Shown: positions 9,018-18,175, counted from the first letter of the stretch. The stretch: 64,000 nt of DNA from QZKY01 sp963666295 (GCA_963666295.1 OY762707.1:1116001-1180000), one strand, 5' to 3'. The notes: generated from the letters alone by a model not told the origin. Translations and numbers: made by a program.

Positions 9018-9530
9018 TTATTGGCGGCCAAAACCAGGTCTGGCACGCTTGGACGGTCCGAATTCCTGATCAAAAATCGCTTTCTGCTCCGGCGTCAAAA
9101 CGGAATAGAATGTCTTGACCTCCTCGAGCCTATCGGCCATACGCGCGTAACGCGCTTTCATCATTTCAAGCATTTTTTCCATGCGCTCCGGCGCGGTCAA
9201 ATTCGCCATTTCGCCACGCTTGAATGGGCGCTTCGGACCTGCTTCTGGCTTGTTGTCTACAAACTTGTTCCAGGCCGCTTCTTGATCCGCGCTTAATTTG
9301 AGTTTGTCATGCAACGCTGCTTCGCGTTGCGCACGCCGCGCTTCCCGGTGCGCCACACGCTCCTTGGCATCCGGACTATTCCCCCTCATGCCGTCATGGC
9401 CTTCCATCTGCTCATATCGTGGTCCTGTGTAATCACAATCACCGCGGCCGCCGGGCGACATTGCCAACGCAGAAAGAGCGACGCCCAGTCCGGCAATACC
9501 CATCAGTAAATTTTTGCTCAATTTGTTCAT
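9018..9530 (-). CDS. Spy/CpxP-like periplasmic LTXXQ protein
   Basis: A 170-residue exported protein. ATG 9530 is preceded by AGAGG at a good distance and gives a signal peptide (basic MNKLSKN, then a hydrophobic stretch to about residue 23). The mature part is helical and charged. It contains the two LTxxQ-like repeats of the Spy/CpxP family, KLSADQEAAWNKF and VLTPEQKAIFDQEF. Spy and CpxP are periplasmic chaperones or stress regulators, often induced by envelope damage or metals. The frame opens further upstream, but those residues do not look like a signal sequence. It ends at a strong terminator. Confidence 0.82.
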   Translation of the reverse strand: MNKLSKNLLMGIAGLGVALSALAMSPGGRGDCDYTGPRYEQMEGHDGMRGNSPDAKERVAHREARRAQREAALHDKLKLSADQEAAWNKFVDNKPEAGPKRPFKRGEMANLTAPERMEKMLEMMKARYARMADRLEEVKTFYSVLTPEQKAIFDQEFGPSKRARPGFGRQ

Positions 9531-9677
9531 AGCAACCTCTTCTTTTCCAGTTGTAAACATAAAAGCCTTATGCTTTCGGTGAGTATAGGTCGCCACTTGA
9601 TCCGACATATTTCTTAACTGTAACAATTTGTGTGATGGCCAACTCAACACGCTCTGCAAATGCCGCACAAGCACAAT

Positions 9678-9703
9678 AAAAAAGCGGCTCCCGCAGGAGC
9701 CGC
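9678..9703 (-). terminator. Rho-independent terminator after the FAH-family gene
   Basis: Eight-base-pair stem GCGGCTCC/GGAGCCGC (9684–9691 with 9696–9703), a four-base loop, then six T residues on the minus strand (9678–9683). It lies 33 bases after the stop of the gene ending at 9736. Confidence 0.9.
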
Positions 9704-9735
9704 CCCGTAAAGACTTGTTACAAAGTCCGCCGTAT

Positions 9736-10530
9736 TTATTCGGCTTCGTAGCTGTTTACCAGATGGCCAACGCCGTCAATAATGACTTCGACCTTGCTGC
9801 CTGGCTTCATCGAACCAACGCCCACCGACGTGCCGCAGGAAATGATGTCGCCCGGTTCCAGCGTCATGTCATACGACAGCATGCTGACCAGTTTGTGTGG
9901 TTGGAAAACCATGTCGCTAACCGGATAGTTCTGACGCTCCTGGCCATTCAGGATGGTCTTGATGACCAGCTTGCTCGGATCATCGATACCCGTCACGATG
10001 CCTGGGCCATAGGAACCAAAGGTGTCGAAGCCTTTGGCGCGCGTCCATTGCGCGAAGGTCGGATCCTTAAAGAGGAGTTCTGCGGCTGTGACGTCATTGC
10101 TGCAGGTATAACCGAAAATGTACTCGCCGATTTCTTCTTCCGGCACTTCCTTGCAACGCTTGCCGATCACGATCGCCAGTTCGCCTTCGTATACGACCCT
10201 GCCATCGTAGGAGTTCGGCTTGATGACTGTGTCACCATCACCGATGAATGACGTGCCCGTCTTGAGCAGGTACAGCGGCTCTGCTGGAATTGACGGTTCC
10301 TCTCCCTTTTTATCGGCAATAGCTTTAGCCAGCGCATAAAAATTATTCCACAACAAGATCATCTTGCCGGGAACGCATGGCGTCAGCAGCTTGACCTGCA
10401 AGCGGCTGACCGTCTCGCCCGTTGCGGTCGGGCTGTCAAACATGTCTCCACTGTAAATGTTGATGACATCGCCTTCCAACGTACCAATGCCTATCTTGCC
10501 ACCGTCTTCATAACGTACCCATGTTGTCAT
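9736..10530 (-). CDS. Fumarylacetoacetate hydrolase family protein
   Basis: A 264-residue cytoplasmic enzyme of the FAH superfamily, which includes fumarylpyruvate hydrolases, 5-oxopent-3-ene-1,2,5-tricarboxylate decarboxylases and oxaloacetate-acting members. The metal-binding acidic residues lie in YEGELAIVIGK and in GYTCSNDVTA. Also typical are KTGTSFIGDGD near the substrate pocket and GTSVGVGSMKPG near the end. ATG 10530 has a GGAG eight bases upstream; the frame runs further upstream without family resemblance. The gene stands alone between its own promoter and terminator, so the substrate cannot be told from neighbours. Confidence 0.85.
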   Translation of the reverse strand: MTTWVRYEDGGKIGIGTLEGDVINIYSGDMFDSPTATGETVSRLQVKLLTPCVPGKMILLWNNFYALAKAIADKKGEEPSIPAEPLYLLKTGTSFIGDGDTVIKPNSYDGRVVYEGELAIVIGKRCKEVPEEEIGEYIFGYTCSNDVTAAELLFKDPTFAQWTRAKGFDTFGSYGPGIVTGIDDPSKLVIKTILNGQERQNYPVSDMVFQPHKLVSMLSYDMTLEPGDIISCGTSVGVGSMKPGSKVEVIIDGVGHLVNSYEAE

Positions 10531-10576
10531 ACCGTTCTCCATTGTTATTTGAACGCCTGTCGCGCCCGATTTGTCG

Positions 10577-10604
10577 AAAATACTGTTTCTGCAAGGCGTG
10601 TCAA
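10577..10604 (-). promoter_or_regulatory. Sigma70-type promoter for the FAH-family gene
   Basis: On the minus strand TTGACA (10599–10604) and TATTTT (10577–10582) are separated by 16 bases, 46 bases before the ATG at 10530. It lies in the 342-base gap 10531–10872. Apart from this and a weaker plus-strand promoter, I see nothing in that gap. Confidence 0.65.
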
Positions 10605-10807
10605 ATAGACACATCACACTGAATCAGCGCAGGGCACATTCATGCCCCAATAGTCAAAACTGCTTTTAGCGAAACGTAGTGTATAGCACAAAGGCCGACT
10701 TTCCAAAAGTCCAAATTGTACACCTGACCAACGCGAAGGCTTACAACAATGACCTGATGCCCATTTCTAAAACCCGGTTTCAGATTCAATTTATTGCCAC
10801 GCTTTTC

Positions 10808-10835
10808 TTGCTCTGAAACAGATAGCCGTTAAAAT
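10808..10835 (+). promoter_or_regulatory. Possible promoter for the YbhB-like gene
   Basis: TTGCTC (10808–10813) and TAAAAT (10830–10835) with a 16-base spacer, 37 bases before the ATG at 10873. The -35 match is only moderate. Confidence 0.4.
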
Positions 10836-10872
10836 TGGCAGTTGAACCATTCAACCAAAACGGGAGAAAGAG

Positions 10873-11502
10873 ATGAAGCTCTGGAGTGATTCTTTCAAAG
10901 ACGGTGACACTATCCCCGCCGAATTCGCTTTTGGCGCGCCAGACCCAGCTACGCATGTCACCTTGTCCAGCAACCGCAATCCGCATCTGGCGTGGAGCGA
11001 CCTGCCAGTTGGCACGCAGTCGCTCGTCATCATTTGTCACGATCGGGACGTTCCTTCCAAAGGCGATGACGTCAACCAGGAAGGCCGCGCCATCCCAGCC
11101 GACCTGCCGCGTGTCGATTTCTTCCACTGGTCGATCATTGATCTGCCTACCAGCCTGACTTCCATCGCTGCGGGCGAATTTTCGGACGGCGTGACTGCGC
11201 GCGGAAAGGCTGGTCCCGAAGCGGCACATGGCTCACGCCAGGGCATCAATGATTACACCGGCTGGTTTGCTGGCGATGCAGACATGTCTGGCGATTATTT
11301 CGGTTATGACGGCCCTTGCCCGCCTTGGAACGACACCATCCTGCATCACTATGTTTTCACGCTGTATGCATTGGACGTCGCCAAACTGGCTGTGGACGGC
11401 ACGTTTACCGGCCAGCAAGTGCGTGATGCGATATCTGGACATATTCTGGCGGAAGCCAGCCTGACCGGTATCTACACGCTCACGCCTTCGCTGATGAAAT
11501 GA
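10873..11502 (+). CDS. YbhB/YbcL-family (PEBP-like) protein
   Basis: A 209-residue protein of the bacterial Raf-kinase-inhibitor-like (PEBP) family. The conserved ligand-pocket parts are visible: NPHLAWSDLP, LVIICHDRDVP, FFHWSIIDLP and YDGPCPPWND…HHYVFTLYALD. No signal peptide is seen, so it should be cytoplasmic. The biochemical role of bacterial members is unclear. A GGGAGA precedes the ATG. The next gene starts seven bases after its stop, so the two are probably co-transcribed. Confidence 0.88.
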   Translation: MKLWSDSFKDGDTIPAEFAFGAPDPATHVTLSSNRNPHLAWSDLPVGTQSLVIICHDRDVPSKGDDVNQEGRAIPADLPRVDFFHWSIIDLPTSLTSIAAGEFSDGVTARGKAGPEAAHGSRQGINDYTGWFAGDADMSGDYFGYDGPCPPWNDTILHHYVFTLYALDVAKLAVDGTFTGQQVRDAISGHILAEASLTGIYTLTPSLMK

Positions 11503-11509
11503 GGTTGTT

Positions 11510-12172
11510 GTGGGCAGAAGCACCGAAGTACTGATCATCCGTCACGGTCAAACCGACTGGAACAAGATGAAGCGCCTGCAAGGACACAGCGATATCCCCT
11601 TGAATGAAAAGGGCCGCCAGCAAGCGCTCGCTCTGGCGGAAACGCTGCAAACCGAAGCGCTGGATGGTGTGTATGCGAGCGATTTGATGCGCGCATTGCA
11701 TACCGCCGAAGAAATCGCCAAGTGGCATCAACTGGAGGTCCGTGCCGACCGCGGTTTGCGTGAGCGCTGCTATGGCGCGTTTGAAGGCATGCACCCGAAA
11801 GAAATCGAAGAACAGTATCCGGAGTCCCATAAAAGATGGCATGCAGCCGATCCGGATCACGTTTTCCCGACAGGTGAACGCCAGGCCGAAAGCATTCGCG
11901 AATTTCATCATCGTGCAATCGCAGCCCTGAGTCGTTGCGCTGAACGACATGCCGGCAAAAAAATTGCCGTTATCACGCATTTCGGCATTATTGAAGCCGC
12001 TTTTCGTGTGGCACACGACATTCCTCTCGGAACCCGGCAGCGCATGCCGGTCCTGAACACCAGCATCAATCGCTTCTCAGTACTCGGTGACGAAATCAGG
12101 ATGCTGGCGTGGGGCGAGGCAGAACATCTGGCACCGCTTCGCCAACCCCCAGAATATCTAAAGCATTTCTGA
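11510..12172 (+). CDS. Histidine phosphatase family protein (phosphoglycerate mutase-like)
   Basis: A 220-residue enzyme with the RHG motif LIIRHGQTDWN and the matching second histidine in VITHFGIIEAAF. The middle segment DRGLRERCYGAFEG, with the acid–base glutamate region, is also present. The length and motifs fit the cobC/GpmB-like branch, so it is a phosphatase acting on a small phosphorylated metabolite, substrate unknown. The start is GTG, with GAGG nine bases upstream. It is convergent with the ferredoxin gene. Confidence 0.88.
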   Translation: MGRSTEVLIIRHGQTDWNKMKRLQGHSDIPLNEKGRQQALALAETLQTEALDGVYASDLMRALHTAEEIAKWHQLEVRADRGLRERCYGAFEGMHPKEIEEQYPESHKRWHAADPDHVFPTGERQAESIREFHHRAIAALSRCAERHAGKKIAVITHFGIIEAAFRVAHDIPLGTRQRMPVLNTSINRFSVLGDEIRMLAWGEAEHLAPLRQPPEYLKHF

Positions 12173-12209
12173 TAACGCAAGCACTGCAACGAGTGCCTGC
12201 GATGGCGCG

Positions 12210-12461
12210 TCATCTTCCCGGATGCAAGCGCTCAAATTTCAGGCGTAACTGTGCGGGCGTTTCGCGCCGCTGAGGATCGCGGATGATGCAACTCACCGGA
12301 CAGACGATCCGGCATTGTGGTTCATCATAATGTCCAACGCACTCGGTGCATTTTTCGGGATCGATAACGTAAATTTCCGTACCCAAAGAAATCGCATCGT
12401 TCGGGCACATCGGCACACAGACATCGCAATTGATGCAATCACCGGTAATGAAGAGAGACAT
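12210..12461 (-). CDS. YfhL-type 4Fe-4S dicluster ferredoxin
   Basis: An 83-residue ferredoxin with two cluster motifs: CINCDVCVPMCP near the start, and CTECVGHYDEPQCRIVCPVSC, in which the spacing after the second cysteine is stretched. That spacing is typical of the YfhL/Allochromatium-type ferredoxins with low-potential clusters. It is a soluble electron carrier whose partner is not evident. It is the last gene of the M16a–M16b–rsmD–coaD–ferredoxin run and starts 14 bases after coaD. Confidence 0.92.
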   Translation of the reverse strand: MSLFITGDCINCDVCVPMCPNDAISLGTEIYVIDPEKCTECVGHYDEPQCRIVCPVSCIIRDPQRRETPAQLRLKFERLHPGR

Positions 12462-12475
12462 GGCGCGCAGGGTAA

Positions 12476-12964
12476 TTAATCAGTCATCTGATCTGTTTTT
12501 TCCTTGAGCCAGTTCTCAACGGACGGGAACACGAATTTGGAAACATCGCCGCCCATAATCGCAATCTCCCGCACGATCGTGCCGGAAATGAACTGGTACT
12601 GATCAGACGGCGTCATGAACATGGTTTCTGCCTCAGGCATCAAGTAACGGTTCATGCCAGCCATTTGAAACTCGTACTCAAAATCAGAAACCGCGCGCAA
12701 GCCGCGCACAATAACACGGGCATCGTGCTTGCGAACCAGATCCTTGAGCAAACCGGTAAAACTCTCCACCCGCACATTCGGATAATGTCCCAAAACCTCT
12801 CTCGCTATTTCCAGGCGCTCTTCCAGCGTAAAGAAAGGGCGCTTGGTTCGACTAACAGCCACGCCCACGATCAGCTCTTTGAATAGCCCCGAACAACGCC
12901 GCACAATGTCTTCATGACCACGCGTAAGCGGGTCAAATGTTCCTGGATAAACGGCTATGGTCAT
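12476..12964 (-). CDS. coaD: Phosphopantetheine adenylyltransferase CoaD
   Basis: Fourth step of coenzyme A synthesis: adds AMP from ATP to 4'-phosphopantetheine. The 162-residue protein has the nucleotidyltransferase motif YPGTFDPLTRGHEDIV at its N-terminus and the ISGTIVREIAIMGGDVSKFV segment near residue 130. The common form of the latter is ISSTxVR, so one serine is replaced by glycine. Length is standard. It lies 50 bases downstream of rsmD, an order conserved in many proteobacteria. Confidence 0.96.
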   Translation of the reverse strand: MTIAVYPGTFDPLTRGHEDIVRRCSGLFKELIVGVAVSRTKRPFFTLEERLEIAREVLGHYPNVRVESFTGLLKDLVRKHDARVIVRGLRAVSDFEYEFQMAGMNRYLMPEAETMFMTPSDQYQFISGTIVREIAIMGGDVSKFVFPSVENWLKEKTDQMTD

Positions 12965-13014
12965 TGCAACCCCCTGAAATTGCGGTAAAAACCTGCATTA
13001 TGCCTAATAAATCC

Positions 13015-13644
13015 CTATTTTAGGGGCTCTAGCAGGTAGTAAAAGACGATACCTGCACGTCCAGCGCGCACAATGGTCCACTTTTGCAACAAATTAGCCC
13101 CGTCTTCATCCAACAAGGCGTCTATTGGCCGGGGAGATTCCACATAAATCAGGCCTCCCGCAGTCAATATCGCAGCACTGGCTGCCAACGCATTGGACAG
13201 CATCTCTTGCTGATAAGGCGGATCCACGAAAATCAAATCGAAACGCTGCCCACTCGCCGCCATCCCTTGCGCAACAGTCAAGGCATCGCCGCATATCGTT
13301 TGCACCTGATCAGCTTTCAATTTTCCCTTGACCGCTTCCAACTGCCGGCAAACCGGATAACTGGACTCAATCATCACCACCTGCTGCACCCCGCGACTGG
13401 CGGCCTCGAATCCAAACGCGCCTGTTCCTGCAAACATGTCCAGACAGGTTCGCCCCTCCCATTGCCCATCCCAAAAATGGGTAACCCAGTTAAAAACGGT
13501 TTCCCGCACGCGATCTGGCGTAGGGCGCAATCCCGCCGCCTCAAGGACGGGCAACAGCGTGCGCTTCCACAAGCCGCCTATGATGCGTACCTGTTGCGGC
13601 CGTGCCTTGTGCTGACCTCGACTGTTTCTTTTTTTAATGTTCAT
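13015..13644 (-). CDS. rsmD: 16S rRNA (guanine(966)-N(2))-methyltransferase RsmD
   Basis: A 209-residue SAM-dependent methyltransferase that modifies G966 of 16S rRNA in assembled 30S subunits. It shows RIIGGLWKRTLLPV followed by LRPTPDRVRETVFNWV, the SAM motif DMFAGTGAFGFEAASRG and the catalytic DPPY motif in LIFVDPPYQQ. A basic N-terminal tail is usual. It begins eight bases after the M16b gene and is followed by coaD. Confidence 0.95.
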   Translation of the reverse strand: MNIKKRNSRGQHKARPQQVRIIGGLWKRTLLPVLEAAGLRPTPDRVRETVFNWVTHFWDGQWEGRTCLDMFAGTGAFGFEAASRGVQQVVMIESSYPVCRQLEAVKGKLKADQVQTICGDALTVAQGMAASGQRFDLIFVDPPYQQEMLSNALAASAAILTAGGLIYVESPRPIDALLDEDGANLLQKWTIVRAGRAGIVFYYLLEPLK

Positions 13645-13652
13645 AAAACGGG

Positions 13653-14996
13653 CTATTCAGGTGCCCCAACAATGACGGCAACCATTTGATCAAAAGAGAT
13701 TCTTTTCTGGAAAACGCGGTGCACTTCCTTTGCCGTAACCCGTTCAATACTCGGAATCCAGGTATCAAGATAATCCAGCGGCAAACCATCGTACCCAATT
13801 CTGGCAACCTGCCCCAGAATTTTACGATTGCTGTCAATTTGCATGATGAAGCTGCCGACCAGATTATCCTGCGCGGCTTGCACTTCCTGCGGTGTCGGGC
13901 CTTCTCGCAAGAAATCACGCAAAACGGTGCGAACGACTTCAAGCGCTTTGTCCGCCTGTTGTTTTTCCGTTTGCAAGACAATCATGAACGGGCCTTGCTG
14001 CAGTTTCGTCTGGAAACCACTGAAGATGCTGTACGACAAGCCGCGTTTTTCGCGCACTTCCTGCATCAGGCGCGACACAAAACCACCGCCACCCAAAATG
14101 TAATTACCCACCGTGAACGCGAAAAAATCTGGGTCACCACGCCTGATCGCTGGCATGCCAATCAATATATGCGCCTGTGACGCCGGGTGCGCAATACGTT
14201 GTTCAGATTGTTTCGGCCTGGGAACGGCTGGCATGGTCGGCTTACGGAGGTCTTTGCCGACAGGAAGACGGCTGGTTAACTCCCTGGCAATGCAGGTTGC
14301 CGTATCTTTCGTCACATCACCAACAATCGTAACAACGGCGTTGGACGCAACATAATATTTTTGATGAAAGGCCACCAGATCTGGGCGGGTAATGGACGCT
14401 ATCGATTCAACCGTTGGGAAAGACGCGTAGGGATGGGTCTGATACATGGTGCGCAAAAATGTTCTCGCACCAATAACACCCGGCTTGGTTTCAGATTCCT
14501 TGATCGAAGCAATAATCCGCGCCTTGTCACGTGCCAGCTCCACCTCCGGGAAAGCGGGTTGCGACAACATCCGCGCAAGCAGCAGGCTTGAATCGCAACA
14601 TTCCGGGTAGGTAGACAGCATGCGCAAACTGACATAAGCGCTGTCATCACTAACATTCGCATCATTTTGTGCCGCCAAATCAGCAAAGCCGTCGGATATC
14701 TGCGCCTCCGTCAGGGCAGGCTCTGCCTCGGTCTTTACAACACCACGCGCAAACATGCCGTTCGTCAAGGCAGCCAACCCTTTTTTGCCTGTCGGATCGT
14801 AACGCGCGCCGGCATCAAATTCGATCCGAACGTCAATCATCGGCAATGCATGGTTTTTTACCAGCATCACACGCGCGCCATTTTCCATGGTCCATGATTC
14901 AATGGGCAAAGCGGCTTGCGCAAAGGGCATGGCGAAAACCAGCAAAATCAGCCAAACGCGTATCATGGTACTTCTATTTTTATTCAAGCCGCTCAA
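13653..14996 (-). CDS. M16-family peptidase-like protein, non-catalytic partner
   Basis: A 447-residue exported protein with a signal peptide ending near AQA|ALP (residues about 1–28) and two M16 domains. Where active members carry the zinc motif HxxEH, this one reads GLAALTNGM, so it cannot bind zinc in the usual way. The partner-type sequence VGDVTKDTATCIARELTSRLP and the C-terminal GLSYSIFSGF region are conserved. It is probably the non-catalytic half of a heterodimer with the gene 30 bases upstream, which has HxxEH. AGAGG lies seven bases before ATG 14996; an internal ATG at 14966 is an alternative. Confidence 0.88.
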   Translation of the reverse strand: MSGLNKNRSTMIRVWLILLVFAMPFAQAALPIESWTMENGARVMLVKNHALPMIDVRIEFDAGARYDPTGKKGLAALTNGMFARGVVKTEAEPALTEAQISDGFADLAAQNDANVSDDSAYVSLRMLSTYPECCDSSLLLARMLSQPAFPEVELARDKARIIASIKESETKPGVIGARTFLRTMYQTHPYASFPTVESIASITRPDLVAFHQKYYVASNAVVTIVGDVTKDTATCIARELTSRLPVGKDLRKPTMPAVPRPKQSEQRIAHPASQAHILIGMPAIRRGDPDFFAFTVGNYILGGGGFVSRLMQEVREKRGLSYSIFSGFQTKLQQGPFMIVLQTEKQQADKALEVVRTVLRDFLREGPTPQEVQAAQDNLVGSFIMQIDSNRKILGQVARIGYDGLPLDYLDTWIPSIERVTAKEVHRVFQKRISFDQMVAVIVGAPE

Positions 14997-15026
14997 TGAC
15001 GCCGCCTCTTTAAACGAAGATTGTTT

Positions 15027-16433
15027 CTAGTAAATGTGCCGCTGCGATGACTTTTCAGATGCCACCGATTTTTTCTTCGGCAAACGTTGCGGCACCAACG
15101 TAACCACGGACATCCCATCGTCACCAAAGTATTTTTTTGCGACGTCTTGTACCTGTTTCGATGTCACGGCTTTTAGTTTTGAGATCATGCGCCCACTATC
15201 CTTGTGGTGGAAGCCCACCATTTCCAGTGAGCCAATTTCTATCGCCTGATCAAGCAGTGAATCTCGCTTGAACACCTCCGACGCCAGCAATTGCGCCTTG
15301 ACGCGACTCAACTCCTGTTTTGTGACCCCTTCTTTAGCCACGCGCTCCACCTCGGCCCGCAACCGCTTTTCCAGTTCTTGCGTTGAAACCCCATTGGCTG
15401 GTGTTCCTGACAAATAGAACAGCACCGGGCCACGCGCAATCGCATCGTAGTTTGCCGACACATTATGTGCAACTTTGTCCGTACGTACGATTGAAGCATT
15501 CAGCCGCGCATTGTCGTAGCCATCCAGTACGGCCGCCAGCACATCTAGCGCATATGCCTCTTCATCATTTTCAACATCGCGTAAGCCAGGAACCTTGAAC
15601 GCCATAATGACGTAGGGGTTTTCCGCAGGCGCCTTCACAACGGCGCGTCGCATACCACGTTGTTCCGGCTCAACATGGGCATGTGCGAGCCCGCTCTCAC
15701 GCGCGGGAATAGGGCCGAAATGCTTTTGCGCCATCTTTAAAACATCTTGTGCCCTGACATCGCCAGCAACAACCATCACAGCATTATTGGGTGCATACCA
15801 GTGTTGATACCACGCTTGCACATCCTTGACCGTCATTTGCTCAAGATCATTCATCCAGCCAATAACGGGCCGACCATACGGATGCGCCATAAATGCCGTC
15901 GCAAGCAAGGTTTCCCGAACCCGCCCCATTGGCCGGTCTTCCGTACGCCAGCGACGCTCTTCCTTGACAACCTGAAGCTCGGGCTTGTAGATCGCATCAT
16001 CCAGAACCAGATTAACCATCCGGTCTGCCTCCAAGGCCATGACGTGCTCAAGTTTGTTACTGCCAACTTGCTGGTAATACGCGGTGTAATCGTAACTGGT
16101 GAAAGCATTCTCACGTCCACCGAGTGAGGCCACCTGGCGGCTGAAATCACCCGGCTTCAAAGTTTTCGTTCCCTTGAACATCATGTGCTCAAGCATGTGC
16201 GCCACCCCGCTGATGCCATAGCCCTCATCCATCGCCCCTGCCCGGTACCAGATCATGTGGACAACCGTTGGCGCGCGATGGTCTTCCTTGACCAGCACTT
16301 TCATGCCGTTGGATAGCATGAATTCATCGAGATTCCTATCTTGAGCAAAAACCGGACTCAGCATTATGGTTGCGAAAAACAACAACAAGAGGTTTCTAAA
16401 AATCATTATTGCGCTCTGGTAAAATGCTCTCAT
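15027..16433 (-). CDS. M16-family zinc peptidase, catalytic subunit
   Basis: A 468-residue exported peptidase related to PqqL, pitrilysin and mitochondrial processing peptidase. The inverted zinc motif HMLEH is present in GISGVAHMLEHMMFKGT, and the second glutamate lies about 75 residues later in LQVVKEERRWR. A signal peptide ends near FAQ. With the non-catalytic gene downstream it makes an alpha/beta pair. An internal ATG at 16406 is an equally plausible start. The C-terminal tail is basic (RLPKKKSVASEKSSQR). The natural substrate is unknown. Confidence 0.9.
   Translation of the reverse strand: MRAFYQSAIMIFRNLLLLFFATIMLSPVFAQDRNLDEFMLSNGMKVLVKEDHRAPTVVHMIWYRAGAMDEGYGISGVAHMLEHMMFKGTKTLKPGDFSRQVASLGGRENAFTSYDYTAYYQQVGSNKLEHVMALEADRMVNLVLDDAIYKPELQVVKEERRWRTEDRPMGRVRETLLATAFMAHPYGRPVIGWMNDLEQMTVKDVQAWYQHWYAPNNAVMVVAGDVRAQDVLKMAQKHFGPIPARESGLAHAHVEPEQRGMRRAVVKAPAENPYVIMAFKVPGLRDVENDEEAYALDVLAAVLDGYDNARLNASIVRTDKVAHNVSANYDAIARGPVLFYLSGTPANGVSTQELEKRLRAEVERVAKEGVTKQELSRVKAQLLASEVFKRDSLLDQAIEIGSLEMVGFHHKDSGRMISKLKAVTSKQVQDVAKKYFGDDGMSVVTLVPQRLPKKKSVASEKSSQRHIY
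16417..16425 (+). promoter_or_regulatory. Possible extended -10 promoter for ftsY
   Basis: TGGTAAAAT, an extended -10 element, lies 67 bases before the ftsY ATG at 16492, in the region shared with the divergent M16 genes. No good -35 is seen. Confidence 0.35.
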
Positions 16434-16491
16434 TAACTTCCCCTATTGGGCGTCCTGCTTCGCCTTACATAGTAACGTCACCACCATTACG

Positions 16492-17469
16492 ATGTTTAGC
16501 TTTTTCAAGAAAAACACTACTCAGAATACGCCGGCCGTTGCTTCAACTCAAAAGGCAGAGACTCCCCGTTCAAAACAATCCTGGCTGGACCACCTCAAAT
16601 CGGAGCTGACCAAAACGTCTTCCAGTCTGACCACCTTATTTGTTGGCGCCAAGATTGACGACGACCTCTACGATGAGCTTGAAATGGCCTTGATCATGTC
16701 GGATGCGGGCGTTGAGGCGACCAGCAAATTGCTCACGATGCTCAAGCAGAAAGTACGCGACGAAAAGCTCACGGAATCGGCGCAGGTTAAGGCTGCTTTG
16801 CGGGAATTGTTGTTCAAGATGCTGACGCCACTGGAAAAACGGTTTGAGCTTGGCCAGCACCACCCTCTGGTCATCATGATTGCCGGCGTCAATGGCGTCG
16901 GCAAAACCACCACCATCGGCAAGCTTGCCAAACATTTGCAGTCTCACCATCAAAGTGTATTGCTTGCTGCCGGCGACACCTTCCGCGCAGCGGCGCGCGA
17001 ACAGTTGCGGGCATGGGGCGAGCGCAACGATGTCACCGTCATTTCGCAAGCTTCCGGCGACCCGGCGGCTGTCACATTCGATGCCGTGCAATCAGCCAAA
17101 GCGCGCGGCGTGGATGTCTTGATGATTGATACTGCCGGACGCCTGCCATCGCAACAACATCTGATGGAAGAGCTCAAGAAAATCAAGCGTGTTGCCGGAA
17201 AGGGGCTGGACACGGCACCCCACGAAGTGCTGCTGGTGATTGACGCCAATACTGGGCAAAATGCCCTGGCGCAAGTCAAGGCCTTTGATGATGCGCTAAA
17301 GCTGACAGGTCTGATCATCACCAAGCTGGATGGCACCGCGAAAGGCGGCATTCTGGCAGCCATTGCCAATACGCGCCCCATCCCCGTTTATTTCATCGGC
17401 GTGGGCGAGCGCATCGAAGATTTGCAAGCCTTCAATGCCGAAGAATTTGTTTCCGCCCTGCTAAATTGA
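16492..17469 (+). CDS. ftsY: Signal recognition particle receptor FtsY
   Basis: GTPase that docks SRP–ribosome complexes at the inner membrane. The 325-residue protein is essentially the NG domain with a short basic N-terminus (MFSFFKKN). The long acidic A domain of the E. coli protein is absent. Motifs: G1 GVNGVGKTTTIGKLAK, the insertion-box element DTFRAAAREQL, G3 DTAGRLPS, G4 TKLDGTAKGG, and the C-terminal GVGERIEDLQAF. It heads a run with ftsE (19 bases later) and ftsX, the classic order. Confidence 0.96.
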   Translation: MFSFFKKNTTQNTPAVASTQKAETPRSKQSWLDHLKSELTKTSSSLTTLFVGAKIDDDLYDELEMALIMSDAGVEATSKLLTMLKQKVRDEKLTESAQVKAALRELLFKMLTPLEKRFELGQHHPLVIMIAGVNGVGKTTTIGKLAKHLQSHHQSVLLAAGDTFRAAAREQLRAWGERNDVTVISQASGDPAAVTFDAVQSAKARGVDVLMIDTAGRLPSQQHLMEELKKIKRVAGKGLDTAPHEVLLVIDANTGQNALAQVKAFDDALKLTGLIITKLDGTAKGGILAAIANTRPIPVYFIGVGERIEDLQAFNAEEFVSALLN

Positions 17470-17488
17470 AAAGACGCTTATTACGGCC

Positions 17489-18175
17489 ATGATCCAGTTT
17501 CAGAATGTCTCCCGGGAATATCCAGGGGATATTGTCGCCTTGAGAAACGTCTCGTTCTCGATTGCTCCTGGCGAACTGGTCTTTCTTTCCGGCCCGTCCG
17601 GCGCGGGCAAATCAACCTTACTGAAACTGATTGCTGCCATTGAGCGGCCTACGCAGGGCACCATCAGCGTTGGCGGACAGGACATCAGCTCACTTCGCCG
17701 CGCGGCCATTCCGTTCCTGCGCCAAAATCTTGGGCTGGTCCTGCAACAAAGTACGCTGCTAACTGACCGTTCCTTGCTGGATAACGTCATGTTGCCGATG
17801 CTGGTTCTGGGCACACCCCGCGCTGAGGCGACAACCAGGGCGCTGACAGCGCTGGAAAAAGTCAACATGCGCGAACATGCGGACGCAATGCCTCTTACCC
17901 TTTCCGGCGGTGAGCAGCAGCGCGCCGAAATTGCGCGCGCCATCGTCAACCGACCGCAAATCATTCTGGCAGACGAACCAACCACCAATCTTGATCATGA
18001 AAGCGCCGCGCAAGTTATCCAGGCGCTGGCGTCGTTCAGAAAGGCCGGTGTCATCTGCATCATTTCGACTCATGATGATTACTTTCTGCGCCAGGCATCG
18101 CGCGTACTGTCGCTGCGCCACGGCGAACTGGTCAACGACCGGCACGTCAATCTTGCCAGGAGGCCTGCGGCATGA
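17489..18175 (+). CDS. ftsE: Cell division ATP-binding protein FtsE
   Basis: ABC ATPase that works with FtsX at the divisome to activate peptidoglycan hydrolysis. The 228-residue protein has Walker A GPSGAGKST, a Q-loop in QQSTLLTDRSLLDNV, the signature LSGGEQQRAEIARAI, Walker B ILADEPT and the H-loop in STHDDYFL. Its stop overlaps the ftsX start by four bases, so the two are translationally coupled. Confidence 0.95.
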   Translation: MIQFQNVSREYPGDIVALRNVSFSIAPGELVFLSGPSGAGKSTLLKLIAAIERPTQGTISVGGQDISSLRRAAIPFLRQNLGLVLQQSTLLTDRSLLDNVMLPMLVLGTPRAEATTRALTALEKVNMREHADAMPLTLSGGEQQRAEIARAIVNRPQIILADEPTTNLDHESAAQVIQALASFRKAGVICIISTHDDYFLRQASRVLSLRHGELVNDRHVNLARRPAA

